A stretch of 64,000 nucleotides of DNA, from NCBI RefSeq assembly GCF_014695395.1, contig NZ_JACJOF010000035.1, forward strand, positions 1 to 64,000, written 5' to 3'. Of this stretch, positions 9,807-17,400 are shown piece after piece. How positions within the stretch are numbered: position 1 is the stretch's first letter; every line of letters begins with the position of its first letter. Below the pieces are notes generated by a model. That model was not told the origin of the DNA, ran no database searches, and was given only the letters and a program-made list of their open reading frames with translations. The stretch is from Nodosilinea sp. FACHB-131 (GTDB lineage: Bacteria; Cyanobacteriota; Cyanobacteriia; Phormidesmidales; Phormidesmidaceae). The position numbers were made by a program, and so were the translations under genes.

Positions 9807-10122
9807 GGGACGGCCAAAAAAAACCGACAGTCCCTTGCGGGCTTGCCGGTTGGTTGTGTGTTCCCTGTAGATGACTCGGCTAAAGTTGAGTCAATTTCAG
9901 TATCTCTGGAAGGTTCCTGAAAACCTAGCGGATTTATCACGGCTAACGGTGAGTTTGATCACAAAGTTACGTATTTTGGCGGATGCCACGGAGAGACATA
10001 GGGGATCAGCCGAAACACGACTCCAGGTAAAGACTCCTCACAACGGGATTGCGTCGCGTCGGCTTTAGGGCAAAAATAGGGGCATACAGGGCTTTGTGCC
10101 AAGGATACCAGGAAAAATCGCC
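9807..10122. other. Non-coding gap between the peptidase and TerB-like genes
   Basis: About 316 bases without a gene. It holds the hairpin at 9816-9851 and, further right, a mixed sequence with no open frame of use. The last 30 bases give the ribosome site ccaggaaaaatcgcc before the ATG at 10123. Confidence 0.5.
9816..9851 (-). terminator. Hairpin with T-tract on the minus strand
   Basis: Read on the minus strand, the arms AACCG and CGGTT (9851-9847 and 9826-9822) with an inner CCC/GGG stem close a small loop and are followed by eight T residues (9823-9816). This is a good intrinsic terminator for leftward transcription, yet no minus-strand gene ends here. On the plus strand the A-tract precedes the hairpin, so it would be a weak terminator for the S10 peptidase gene ending at 9806. 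Confidence 0.55.
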
Positions 10123-10533
10123 ATGACCGAGTCATCCATGGGCACCGCAGAGGCGCTGGCCAGCATTGCGCTAGTGGCGATCGCCGCCGACGGCTACCTG
10201 GCCGACCAGGAGGGTCAGGATATGACGATGCTGCTGTCACGCATGGCGTTGTTTAGCAGCTACTCCAAAGACGCCGTGCACCATCTGTTCGATCTATTGC
10301 TGACGCGCCTCAAAAATGAGGGGCCGGGGGTAATGGTCGACCGGGCCAAGGCCGTTTTGCCTCAGGATTTGCGGGAGACGGCCTTTGCGGTCGCCACCGA
10401 CCTGGTACTGTCTGACCGCACCGTTACCCCCCAGGAGCAGGCGTTTTTAGAAGACCTGTACCGAATTTTAGAGATTCCCAGCCCCCTGGCCCAGCAGATT
10501 GTCCAGGTGATGACGATCAAAAATCGGGGCTAG
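10123..10533 (+). CDS. TerB-like (tellurite-resistance TerB family) protein
   Basis: A 136-residue all-helical protein resembling the TerB/DjlA-N fold: helix ALASIALVAIAADGYLADQEGQDM with the acidic loop ADGYLADQE that in TerB-like proteins can bind metal, and a second similar turn DRTVTPQEQAFLEDLY near the C-terminus. In cyanobacteria these small TerB proteins are common and of unknown function; a direct tellurite role should not be assumed. The ATG at 10123 is preferred over an upstream ATG at 10096 because it has a better ribosome site (ccaggaaaaa) and starts the conserved part. It is followed 147 bases later by pyrR on the same strand. Confidence 0.8.
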   Translation: MTESSMGTAEALASIALVAIAADGYLADQEGQDMTMLLSRMALFSSYSKDAVHHLFDLLLTRLKNEGPGVMVDRAKAVLPQDLRETAFAVATDLVLSDRTVTPQEQAFLEDLYRILEIPSPLAQQIVQVMTIKNRG

Positions 10534-10680
10534 ACACGGCTGAACAGAATGGCGGTCTGCGATCGCTTCAGACAGATTTCTGGGGCGATTCTCAGGCGCT
10601 TTGCCTCGCTGGTGGGTCTGCTCTAGCTGCCCCTGTAGGTCAGGTATAGTGAGGCTTTACGGCTGCCGGGAGGTCGGGGC

Positions 10681-11226
10681 ATGAATACAAGCAGCAATGT
10701 AGTCAAGATTTTGTCGGCGGAGGAAATGCGCCGCACGCTGAATCGACTGGCGTCGGAGGTGGTGGAGCGGGGCGGCGACCTGAGCCGTCTGGTGCTGCTG
10801 GGCATTTACACCCGAGGCGTGCCCCTGGCTCATTTGCTGGCCCAGCAGATTCAGCGGTTAGAGGGGGTAGAGCTGCCGGTGGGGGCGCTCGACATCACCC
10901 TCTACCGCGATGACCTGGATAAAATTAGCACGCGCACTCCGGCCCGCACCGAGATTCCCTTCGACATCAGCGATCGCGTGGTGGTGTTGGTGGACGATGT
11001 CATCTTTAGCGGGCGCACCATTCGCGCTGCTCTCAATGCGGTGATTGATTACGGCCGGCCCAGCGCCATTCGCCTGGCGGTGCTGATTGACCGGGGCCAT
11101 CGGGAACTGCCCGTGCGCCCTGACTTTGTCGGTAAAACCCTGCCGACGGCGAAGGATGAGTCGGTGAAAGTGTTTTTGCAGGATACGGACGGGCGAGATG
11201 GGGTGGAGCTTTTGAAGCGGGTCTAG
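10681..11226 (+). CDS. pyrR: Bifunctional PyrR: pyrimidine regulator / uracil phosphoribosyltransferase
   Basis: A 181-residue phosphoribosyltransferase matching PyrR in full length (usual 175-185). It carries the PRPP-binding motif [19 protein letters not shown] near residues 99-117, the N-terminal [15 protein letters not shown] helix, and the PyrR-typical [22 protein letters not shown] near 135-155. In Bacillus PyrR binds UMP and attenuates the pyr operon; in cyanobacteria pyrR is usually not linked to pyr genes, and the enzymatic activity may dominate. No pyr gene is nearby here. Start is an ATG with only a weak ribosome site (gggaggtcggggc). Confidence 0.95.
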   Translation: MNTSSNVVKILSAEEMRRTLNRLASEVVERGGDLSRLVLLGIYTRGVPLAHLLAQQIQRLEGVELPVGALDITLYRDDLDKISTRTPARTEIPFDISDRVVVLVDDVIFSGRTIRAALNAVIDYGRPSAIRLAVLIDRGHRELPVRPDFVGKTLPTAKDESVKVFLQDTDGRDGVELLKRV

Positions 11227-11314
11227 GAATGGGGGTGTTACGTCTGGTGTGCGATCGCGCCAAAAGCGTCCCGATTTTTCCTAGGATAGGGAGCGTTGAT
11301 TTTGCAAAACCCCT

Positions 11315-12358
11315 GTGACTCTACTGCCTGTCGCCCATGAGACCCAGGCCCGCAAGGCCGACCACCTGCGCATTTGCCTGGAGGGGCCGGTGCAGTGTGC
11401 CCAAGTCACCACCGGGCTAGAGCACTATCGGTTTACCCACTGCTGTCTGCCAGAAATCGACTATCAAGATATCGACTTGAGCACGGTGTTTTTGGGGCAT
11501 CGGCTGGAGGCACCGCTGCTGATTTCGTCAATGACTGGGGGCACCGAGGCGGCGCATCAGATCAACCGGCGGCTGGCGGTGGTGGCCCAGCGCTATGGGT
11601 TGGCGATGGGGGTCGGCTCCCAACGGGTTGGGGTCGAAAATCCTGACGTGATGGAAACATTTGCGGTCAGGTCAGAGGCTCCAGACATTCTGCTGCTGGC
11701 GAATTTGGGGGCGGTGCAGCTCAACTACGGCTACGGTCTGGATCAATGCCGCCGCGTGGTAGACAAGCTGGCAGCTGACGCGCTGATTCTGCACCTCAAC
11801 CCGTTGCAGGAGGCGGTGCAGACGGGGGGCGACACCAACTTTAAAGGCCTGCTGGCCAAGATTGAGCAGCTCTGCGCGGTGCTGCCGGTGCCGGTAATTG
11901 CCAAGGAGGTCGGCAACGGCATTTCGGCCCCCATGGTGCGGCGGCTGGTGGAAGCCGGGGTCGCGGCGGTGGATGTGGCCGGAGCTGGGGGCACATCCTG
12001 GGCCAGGGTAGAAAGCGAGCGGGCGATCGATGCCCACCAGCGACGACTGGGGCAGACCTTTGGGGAATGGGGTTTGCCCACGGCCGACTGTATTGTCCAG
12101 GCGCGGCGGGTGGCCCCGACCCTGCCGTTGATCGCCTCGGGCGGGCTGCGTCACGGGCTGGATGTGGCAAAAATCCTGGCCCTAGGAGCCGATTTGGCGG
12201 CGCTGGCGATGCCATTTCTGCAGGCGGCGAGTGAGTCAGAGGAGGCCGTGGCGGCTCTAGCAGAGGTGCTAATGGCCGAGATTAGGACAGTGCTATTCTG
12301 CACTGGGCAGGAAAGTTTGACGGGGCTCCGCCAGGTAGGGGTGTTGGAGCGAGACTAG
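11315..12358 (+). CDS. fni: Type 2 isopentenyl-diphosphate delta-isomerase (FMN-dependent)
   Basis: Interconverts isopentenyl and dimethylallyl diphosphate in isoprenoid synthesis, using FMN and NADPH in the cytoplasm. The 347-residue product has the TIM-barrel features of type 2 enzymes: [15 protein letters not shown] at the N-terminus, [14 protein letters not shown] near 72, [12 protein letters not shown] near 99, [12 protein letters not shown] near 130, the [19 protein letters not shown] segment near 157, [24 protein letters not shown] and [20 protein letters not shown] near 272. Type 2 is the usual isomerase of cyanobacteria. A GTG start at 11315 is used because no ATG precedes the conserved region closely. 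It follows pyrR at 88 bases. Confidence 0.95.
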   Translation: MTLLPVAHETQARKADHLRICLEGPVQCAQVTTGLEHYRFTHCCLPEIDYQDIDLSTVFLGHRLEAPLLISSMTGGTEAAHQINRRLAVVAQRYGLAMGVGSQRVGVENPDVMETFAVRSEAPDILLLANLGAVQLNYGYGLDQCRRVVDKLAADALILHLNPLQEAVQTGGDTNFKGLLAKIEQLCAVLPVPVIAKEVGNGISAPMVRRLVEAGVAAVDVAGAGGTSWARVESERAIDAHQRRLGQTFGEWGLPTADCIVQARRVAPTLPLIASGGLRHGLDVAKILALGADLAALAMPFLQAASESEEAVAALAEVLMAEIRTVLFCTGQESLTGLRQVGVLERD

Positions 12359-12523
12359 GCCAGGTTCGTCGATTGTATTGCAAACGCCCCTTGGGTTAGG
12401 GCAAGTTCGACTTAGGAGCATTGCACTGCAATGCCCCTGGCAAAAGGTCTGACTCTATTTAACCTGAGTTCGGGATAAGCTCGGTATTGCAGCCGCTGTG
12501 TGCCTTCGCTTGGCTGGCGTTGT

Positions 12524-12617
12524 AGCCCTCTCCCTAAATCCCTCTCCCTGAAGGAGAGGGATTTTGAGCGCTTCCGGCTCCCCTCTCCTCGTGGCAGAGG
12601 GGCTGGGGGAGAGGGCT
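12524..12617. repeat. Nested palindromic dispersed repeat
   Basis: Outer arms AGCCCTCTCCC (12524-12534) and GGGAGAGGGCT (12607-12617) enclose an inner hairpin with arms AATCCCTCTCC and GGAGAGGGATT (12538-12563). This CCTCTCCC-type element is a common dispersed intergenic repeat in cyanobacterial genomes. It lies between the convergent ends of fni and the mannitol dehydrogenase gene, where it may also act as a bidirectional terminator. Confidence 0.7.
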
Positions 12618-12656
12618 GCCGGGGAACATCGCTACCATGCGTAACTCGAACTGAGG

Positions 12657-14168
12657 TTATTTAGCTGGAACAGTCTCAAGCAGTTTTGCCAGAGTGGCCT
12701 GGGTTCCCAACTCATGGAGTTGGTGTAGGTACTGGGTCACCGTTTCTACAAGCCGCGAGGACTGGGGCAGGTCGCCAAAGATCTCTGTCAGATCCAGCAG
12801 CGGCATGGGGTCAGTGCCGCCCGATCGCGCCCGTTCCGATAGCGTATCTGCCATGGGGTCATCGATCGGCATGGCATGGCCCTGATCGTCTTTGCCGCTG
12901 AGGTAGCGGAACCAGGCGGCAATAGTGAGACTCAGGTAATCGATCGCGCCATTCTGGTCCAGCTTGTCGCGCAGGGAGCCGAGGGCCCACTTGGGGATCT
13001 TGGCCGAGCTGTTGAGGCAGAGCCGGGGCAGCTGGTCGCGAATTTTTGGGTTCGAGAACCGTTCTACCAAGGTCTGTTTGTACTGGCTGACGTCGATACC
13101 GGGCACGGGGTGCAGGGTGGGGGTGACTTCATCCATCAAGCGCTCGACTGCCTGGCGAATCTGGGCGTCGGCCATCGCTTCGTGAACGTAGGCGTAGCCC
13201 TTGAGGGAGCCGAGATAGCCGATCAGCTGGTGGCTGGTGTTGAGCAGCCGGATCTTCATCATCTCGTAGGGATGAACATCGTCGGTCATCTGCACGCCGA
13301 CGCTCTCCCAGTCGGGGCGTCCGGCACTAAAGCGATCTTCGACTACCCACTGAAGGAAGGGCTCAGCTACTACGGGCCAGGCATCGTCAATGTCGAACTG
13401 GTCGGCGACCATTTGCAGATCGCCGGGGGTAGTGGCAGGGGTGATGCGATCGACCATGCAGTTAGGAAAGGCGACGTTCTCTCTAATCCAGCCGCCCAGA
13501 TCGGGGTTTTGCAGCTGGGCGAAGGCAGTCAGCATTCTGCCTACCATGTCGCCATTGCCCTGAATGTTGTCGCAGGAGAGCACCGTGAAGGGCGCGATGC
13601 CCCGCTGCCGTCGCCGCTCTAGTGCCGCCGTGAGAAAGCCGTAGACCCCCAAGGGCTGGTCAGGGTTTTGCAAGTCGTGCTGGATGGTGGGGTGGTTGGC
13701 GTCGAACTCGCCGGTACCTTCAACGACGTAGTAGCCGCCTTCGGTAATGGTCAGGGTGACGATGCGGCACTGGGGATCGGCCAGGGTGGCGATTACGGCC
13801 TCGCGGTCGGCGGGGGCGAACAGGTATTGGGTAATTGAGCCGATGACGCGGGCGTTGTCACCGGCAGGCGATCGCTCCACCAGAGTGTACAAACAGTCCT
13901 GGGACGCCAGGGCATCGCGCATTCTCTGGTCAAACTCCAGCAGGCCGATGCCGCAGATGGCCCAGTCGCTGCCGGGGTTTTGCTCCAGATAGTTATCCAT
14001 ATAGAGCGCCTGGTGGGCTCGGTGAAAGCCGCCGACGCCAATGTGGACAATGCCGGAGGTGACGGCGCTGCGCTCGTACCGAGGCACGCGCACCCGATCG
14101 CTCAACTGCGAGAGCGATCGCTCATTCAGCTTGACGAGGGACTTCGCGGGGTTGGATGGGCTGTTCAT
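12657..14168 (-). CDS. mtlD: Mannitol/polyol 2-dehydrogenase (MDR long-chain family)
   Basis: A 503-residue NAD-dependent polyol dehydrogenase of the long-chain mannitol dehydrogenase family, which oxidises mannitol to fructose and arabitol to xylulose. The N-terminal Rossmann start VHIGVGGFHRAHQALYMD is at about 42-59; the active-site motif K-x4-N-x2-H is seen in KIRLLNTSHQL near 306 (Lys, Asn, His catalytic in the Pseudomonas fluorescens enzyme). Length fits the family. It is the last gene of the leftward transporter operon and its ATG lies 47 bases inside the end of the ATPase gene, a long overlap implying coupled translation. The symbol follows the P. fluorescens operon; uronate oxidoreductases of the same family are the main alternative. 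Confidence 0.88.
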   Translation of the reverse strand: MNSPSNPAKSLVKLNERSLSQLSDRVRVPRYERSAVTSGIVHIGVGGFHRAHQALYMDNYLEQNPGSDWAICGIGLLEFDQRMRDALASQDCLYTLVERSPAGDNARVIGSITQYLFAPADREAVIATLADPQCRIVTLTITEGGYYVVEGTGEFDANHPTIQHDLQNPDQPLGVYGFLTAALERRRQRGIAPFTVLSCDNIQGNGDMVGRMLTAFAQLQNPDLGGWIRENVAFPNCMVDRITPATTPGDLQMVADQFDIDDAWPVVAEPFLQWVVEDRFSAGRPDWESVGVQMTDDVHPYEMMKIRLLNTSHQLIGYLGSLKGYAYVHEAMADAQIRQAVERLMDEVTPTLHPVPGIDVSQYKQTLVERFSNPKIRDQLPRLCLNSSAKIPKWALGSLRDKLDQNGAIDYLSLTIAAWFRYLSGKDDQGHAMPIDDPMADTLSERARSGGTDPMPLLDLTEIFGDLPQSSRLVETVTQYLHQLHELGTQATLAKLLETVPAK

Positions 14169-15324
14169 AGGTCTGCTCTAGCGTGGCTTCGGTGTGTAGC
14201 GGGACTTCGGGATGGCGGGTGAGGCTGAGGGGATGGCGCTCGGCTTTGGGAATCGCTTGGCCCTCGCCATCAAACAGGTGGCAGACGCTGCCGTCGATGG
14301 TGACAGGGACGCGATCGCGCACCTTGGCCCGACTGTTGCCGTCGGTCTGCACGATAAAGGTGTCGCCGCCAGCGACCTTGACGTAGAGGTAGGTTTCGCC
14401 GCCGAGGCGCTCCACCACCAAGACTTCGCCCATCAGGGTGGGGTTGGTGGCATCGATCCGCAGGTGCTCGGGGCGGATGCCCAGGGTGGCGCGATCGCCC
14501 GCCATCAGCGTTCTCGGCTGCACCGGAATGGTAATGGTGGCATCGCCCGGCAGGCGCACGGTGGTGCCAGAATCTTGCACCCCGGTGGTCTGCACCGAGA
14601 GAAAGTTCATCTTGGGCGAGCCGATGAACCCGGCCACAAACAGGTTGCGGGGATGGTGGTACAGCTCCAGCGGCGAACCAACCTGCTCGACCACACCGCC
14701 CTGAAGCACCACAATCTTGTCGGCCAGAGTCATGGCTTCGACCTGGTCGTGGGTGACGTAGATCATGGTGGATTGCAGGCTTTCGTGCAGCCCCGACAGC
14801 TCGATACGCATCTGCACCCGCAGAGAGGCATCCAGGTTCGACAGGGGCTCATCGAACAAAAACACCTTGGGGTTGCGCACCAGGGCTCGGCCGATGGCGA
14901 CCCGCTGGCGCTGCCCGCCGGAGAGCTTGCCTGGCTTGCGATCAAGCAGTGGCTCCAGCTGCAAAATCCGGGCCACATCCCGCGCCCGCTCCATGCGCCG
15001 TTCCTTAGAAACCCCGGCCAGGCGCAGGCTAAAGGCCATATTTTCGGCCACGGTCATGTGGGGGTAGAGGGCGTAGGTTTGAAACACCATCGCCAGTCCC
15101 CGCTGGTCGGGCGGCACATCGTTCATGCGCTCGCCATCCACCAGCAGGTCGCCCGAGGTGATGTCTTCTAGACCGGCGATCATGCGCAGTAGGGTCGATT
15201 TGCCACAGCCGGAGGGGCCGACAAAGACGACAAATTCTTTGTCGTGAATATCGAGATTGACGCCTTTAATAACTTCGTTATCGACGTAGGTTTTATGGAT
15301 GTCTCTTAACGTGACGGTTGACAT
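14122..15324 (-). CDS. mtlK: MalK/UgpC-type sugar ABC transporter ATPase
   Basis: ATP-hydrolysing subunit of a carbohydrate importer, peripheral on the inner face of the plasma membrane. The 400-residue protein has Walker A GPSGCGKST near 37, the Q-loop VFQTYALYPHMTVAENMAFSL, signature LSGGQRQRVAIGRALV near 135, Walker B VFLFDEPLSNLDA and H-loop YVTHD near 193, then a C-terminal OB/TOBE domain (about 240-370) as in MalK, and an extra acidic, Pro-rich tail. It sits between the inner permease and the polyol dehydrogenase, in the same order as mtlK in P. fluorescens. MalK-type ATPases may serve several importers, so dedication to this one is inferred. Confidence 0.93.
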   Translation of the reverse strand: MSTVTLRDIHKTYVDNEVIKGVNLDIHDKEFVVFVGPSGCGKSTLLRMIAGLEDITSGDLLVDGERMNDVPPDQRGLAMVFQTYALYPHMTVAENMAFSLRLAGVSKERRMERARDVARILQLEPLLDRKPGKLSGGQRQRVAIGRALVRNPKVFLFDEPLSNLDASLRVQMRIELSGLHESLQSTMIYVTHDQVEAMTLADKIVVLQGGVVEQVGSPLELYHHPRNLFVAGFIGSPKMNFLSVQTTGVQDSGTTVRLPGDATITIPVQPRTLMAGDRATLGIRPEHLRIDATNPTLMGEVLVVERLGGETYLYVKVAGGDTFIVQTDGNSRAKVRDRVPVTIDGSVCHLFDGEGQAIPKAERHPLSLTRHPEVPLHTEATLEQTYEQPIQPREVPRQAE

Positions 15325-15369
15325 GGGTGGCTCACCTTATTGATGGGAGAAAAGAAGTTTTAAGCTGCT

Positions 15370-15502
15370 GTAGGGTGGATGGAACGGAGTGTTGGCGCAG
15401 CCTTGCCGAAGGCAATAAACCAATGGCTGATCTAGGTTTGTTGGGTTACGCTGACACTTCACCCAACCTACGGTTTTGGCTGGTGGGCAGTGCCCACCCT
15501 AC
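15370..15502. repeat. Dispersed GTAGGGTGG / CCACCCTAC repeat
   Basis: The 194-base gap between the permease and ATPase genes holds a GTAGGGTGG start (15370), an internal ggttacgct...cccaacctacg segment, and a perfect palindrome GGTGGGCA-g-TGCCCACC (15482-15498) ending in CCCACCCTAC. This arrangement is typical of a widespread cyanobacterial intergenic repeat. A partial relative occurs at 46847-46919. Being inside an operon, it could form a processing or attenuation structure in the mRNA. Confidence 0.65.
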
Positions 15503-15518
15503 GACTACGACAGGTCAT

Positions 15519-16340
15519 CTACTTGACGGCCCCAAAGGTGAGACCTCGTACCAGCTGTCGTTGACTGACCCAGCCAAAGATCAGAATGGGGGCGATCGCC
15601 ATGCTAGAAGCCGCCGACAGCTTGGCCCAAAACAAACCCTGGGGGCTAGAAAATGACGCAATAAACGCCGTCAGTGGAGCGGCATCAAAGGTGGTCAAAT
15701 TGAGGCTCCAGAAGGCTTCATTCCACGACAAAATAATCGAGAGCAGGGCGGTGGAAAAAATTCCCGGCAGGGCCAGGGGCAGCAGCACATGCACCAGTTC
15801 CTGATAGGTGGAAGCGCCATCCATGCGATCGGCTTCGAGAATTTCCTTCGGCACTTCCTTGAAGAAGCTGTAGATCATCCACACCACAATCGGCAGGTTA
15901 ATCAGGGTGTAAATGATGACCAGGCCAATGCGGGTGTCCAGCAGCCCTGTCTCCCGCGCCAGGATATAAATTGGCACCAGCACGCCCACGGCGGGCAGCA
16001 TTTTAGTCGAGAGCATCCACAGCAGCGTGCTCTTGGTGCGCTTGGTGGGGAAAAACGACATGGCGTAGGCCGCCGGAATTGCCAGCAGCAGCGACAGAAT
16101 CGTTGCCCCGAGGGAAATCACCACGCTGTTCCAGGCGAAGTTGAAGTAAGAGGCCCGGGTCTGCACCGCCACATAGTTTTCTAGGGTGGGCCGAAAGAAC
16201 AGCTGGGGCGGTGTTGCCACTGCCGCTACCTCGGTTTTAAAGCTGGTGATAAACATCCAGAAAATCGGGAAGAACAGCAGGCAGGCCACTAGCCAGCCCA
16301 GCAGGGGAATCCACCAGCGGTGGGATTGCTTAGTTGCCAT
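15519..16340 (-). CDS. mtlG: Polyol/sugar ABC transporter permease (inner, MalG type)
   Basis: Membrane subunit of a CUT1-type carbohydrate importer. From the ATG at 16340 (MATKQSHRWW) it has 273 residues, six predicted membrane segments, and the permease EAA loop near 180 (EILEADRMDGASTYQELVHVLLPLALPGI), where EAA---G docks on the ATPase. I take this start rather than the upstream one at 16367 because it lies one base after the stop of the preceding permease gene (TGA at 16344-16342), as expected for coupled genes. It pairs with the upstream permease to form the heterodimeric channel. Confidence 0.92.
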   Translation of the reverse strand: MATKQSHRWWIPLLGWLVACLLFFPIFWMFITSFKTEVAAVATPPQLFFRPTLENYVAVQTRASYFNFAWNSVVISLGATILSLLLAIPAAYAMSFFPTKRTKSTLLWMLSTKMLPAVGVLVPIYILARETGLLDTRIGLVIIYTLINLPIVVWMIYSFFKEVPKEILEADRMDGASTYQELVHVLLPLALPGIFSTALLSIILSWNEAFWSLNLTTFDAAPLTAFIASFSSPQGLFWAKLSAASSMAIAPILIFGWVSQRQLVRGLTFGAVK

Positions 16341-16341
16341 A

Positions 16342-17259
16342 TCAAGTGTCCAAATTACGAGCAACACTGCGCATCAGGAAAATCGCCACGATGTTGGCCA
16401 GCACGACGGCAATCAAACCGCCCGCCGAGGCCCCACCGACGTCGAATTCCAGCAGCGCTTTGAGGTAGATGTAGTAGGCCAGGTTGGTGGTGGCGAGGCC
16501 AGGGCCGCCCCCGGTGGTAACGAAGATTTCGGCAAAGATGGTGAGAAAGAAAATCGTCTCGATCATGGCGACCACGGCGATCGCCCGGTTGAGGTGGGGC
16601 AGCACCACAAAGCGGAACAGCTGCATCGCGCTAGCGCCATCCATGCGGGCCGCCTCCATCTGATCGGTATCCAGGGACTGAATTGCCGTCAGCAAAATCA
16701 GCAGGGAAAAGGGCAGCCACTGCCAGGCCACAATGATGATGATCGCCAGCAGCGGGAAGTCGGCAAACCAGTCGATCGCCCCCAGGCCCAGCCCCCGCGT
16801 AATCTGGGCAAACAGCCCGTTGACCGGGTGCATCAGCATGTTTTTCCAGATCAGGGCGCTGACCGTGGGCATGACGAAAAAGGGCGAAATTGCCAGCACC
16901 CGCGCTATGCCCCGACCGGGAAACTCCTGGTTAAACAGCACCGCCAGCACGGTGCCGAGGCCGATGGTAATCGCCAGCACCGACACCACCAGCACCAGGG
17001 TGATGCCGATGGAAATCCACAGGGTCGGGTCGGTGAGAATGTAGGCAAAGTTGGCAAAGCCGACGAACTCACGATTGTCGGGAATCAGCAGGTTGTAGCG
17101 CTGGAAGGCAAACCAGATGGCCATCGCCAGCGGCACAACCATCCAGAGCACCAGCAAAATCACCGATGGCGCGACCAGCAGCCGGGCGGGAATCGAGCGG
17201 TGCGATCGCGCCCGCGCAGGCGGCGGTTGTTGAGGTCTTGTTGCTACAGAGGAAGTCAT
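16342..17259 (-). CDS. mtlF: Polyol/sugar ABC transporter permease (MalF type)
   Basis: First membrane subunit of the importer: 305 residues from MTSSVATRPQQ, with six membrane segments beginning at LLVAPSVILLVLWMVVPLAMAIWFAF and the EAA loop QMEAARMDGASAMQLFRFVVLPHL near 200. The frame is open upstream to 17373, but that region is the low-complexity GGTGGATG/CCATCTACC repeat and would encode an implausible Thr/His/Pro/Ser stretch, so the start at 17259 is chosen. Upstream is the gene for the binding protein, downstream the second permease at one base. Confidence 0.92.
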   Translation of the reverse strand: MTSSVATRPQQPPPARARSHRSIPARLLVAPSVILLVLWMVVPLAMAIWFAFQRYNLLIPDNREFVGFANFAYILTDPTLWISIGITLVLVVSVLAITIGLGTVLAVLFNQEFPGRGIARVLAISPFFVMPTVSALIWKNMLMHPVNGLFAQITRGLGLGAIDWFADFPLLAIIIIVAWQWLPFSLLILLTAIQSLDTDQMEAARMDGASAMQLFRFVVLPHLNRAIAVVAMIETIFFLTIFAEIFVTTGGGPGLATTNLAYYIYLKALLEFDVGGASAGGLIAVVLANIVAIFLMRSVARNLDT

Positions 17260-17269
17260 TGTAGGGAGA

Positions 17270-17400
17270 GGGGTGGAGGGTGGATGGGTGGATGAGTGGG
17301 AGGGTGGATGAGTGGGGGAGTGTTGGGTATTAGGTGTCAGGTGTTGGGAAAACCCATCTACCCATCTACCCATCTACCCATCCACCCCCCTACCCGCCTA
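17270..17400. repeat. Short tandem repeat: purine/pyrimidine asymmetric, acccatct units
   Basis: Between the binding-protein and permease genes the plus strand has a G-rich half (ggtggagggtggatgggtggatgagtggg, from 17274) followed by a C-rich half with three tandem acccatct octamers and variants (about 17349-17393). The two halves are roughly complementary and could pair in the operon mRNA. This is a short tandemly repeated sequence of the kind common in filamentous cyanobacteria. A related stretch recurs at about 46927-46983. Confidence 0.75.

Noticed and set aside
10033-10043. ACTCCTCACAA, close to the ACUCCUCACAC core of the cyanobacterial small RNA Yfr1
   Set aside because: The flanking stem-loops and 3' T-tract of Yfr1 are absent, and the match is 10 of 11; no further support.
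10123-10533. TerB-like gene as part of a tellurite resistance or Ter phage-defence cluster
   Set aside because: No terD, terC, terZ or related gene is nearby; solitary TerB-like genes are common in cyanobacteria.
17340-17400. Regular short repeats that might suggest a CRISPR array
   Set aside because: Units are 8 bases without unique spacers; they are simple tandem repeats.
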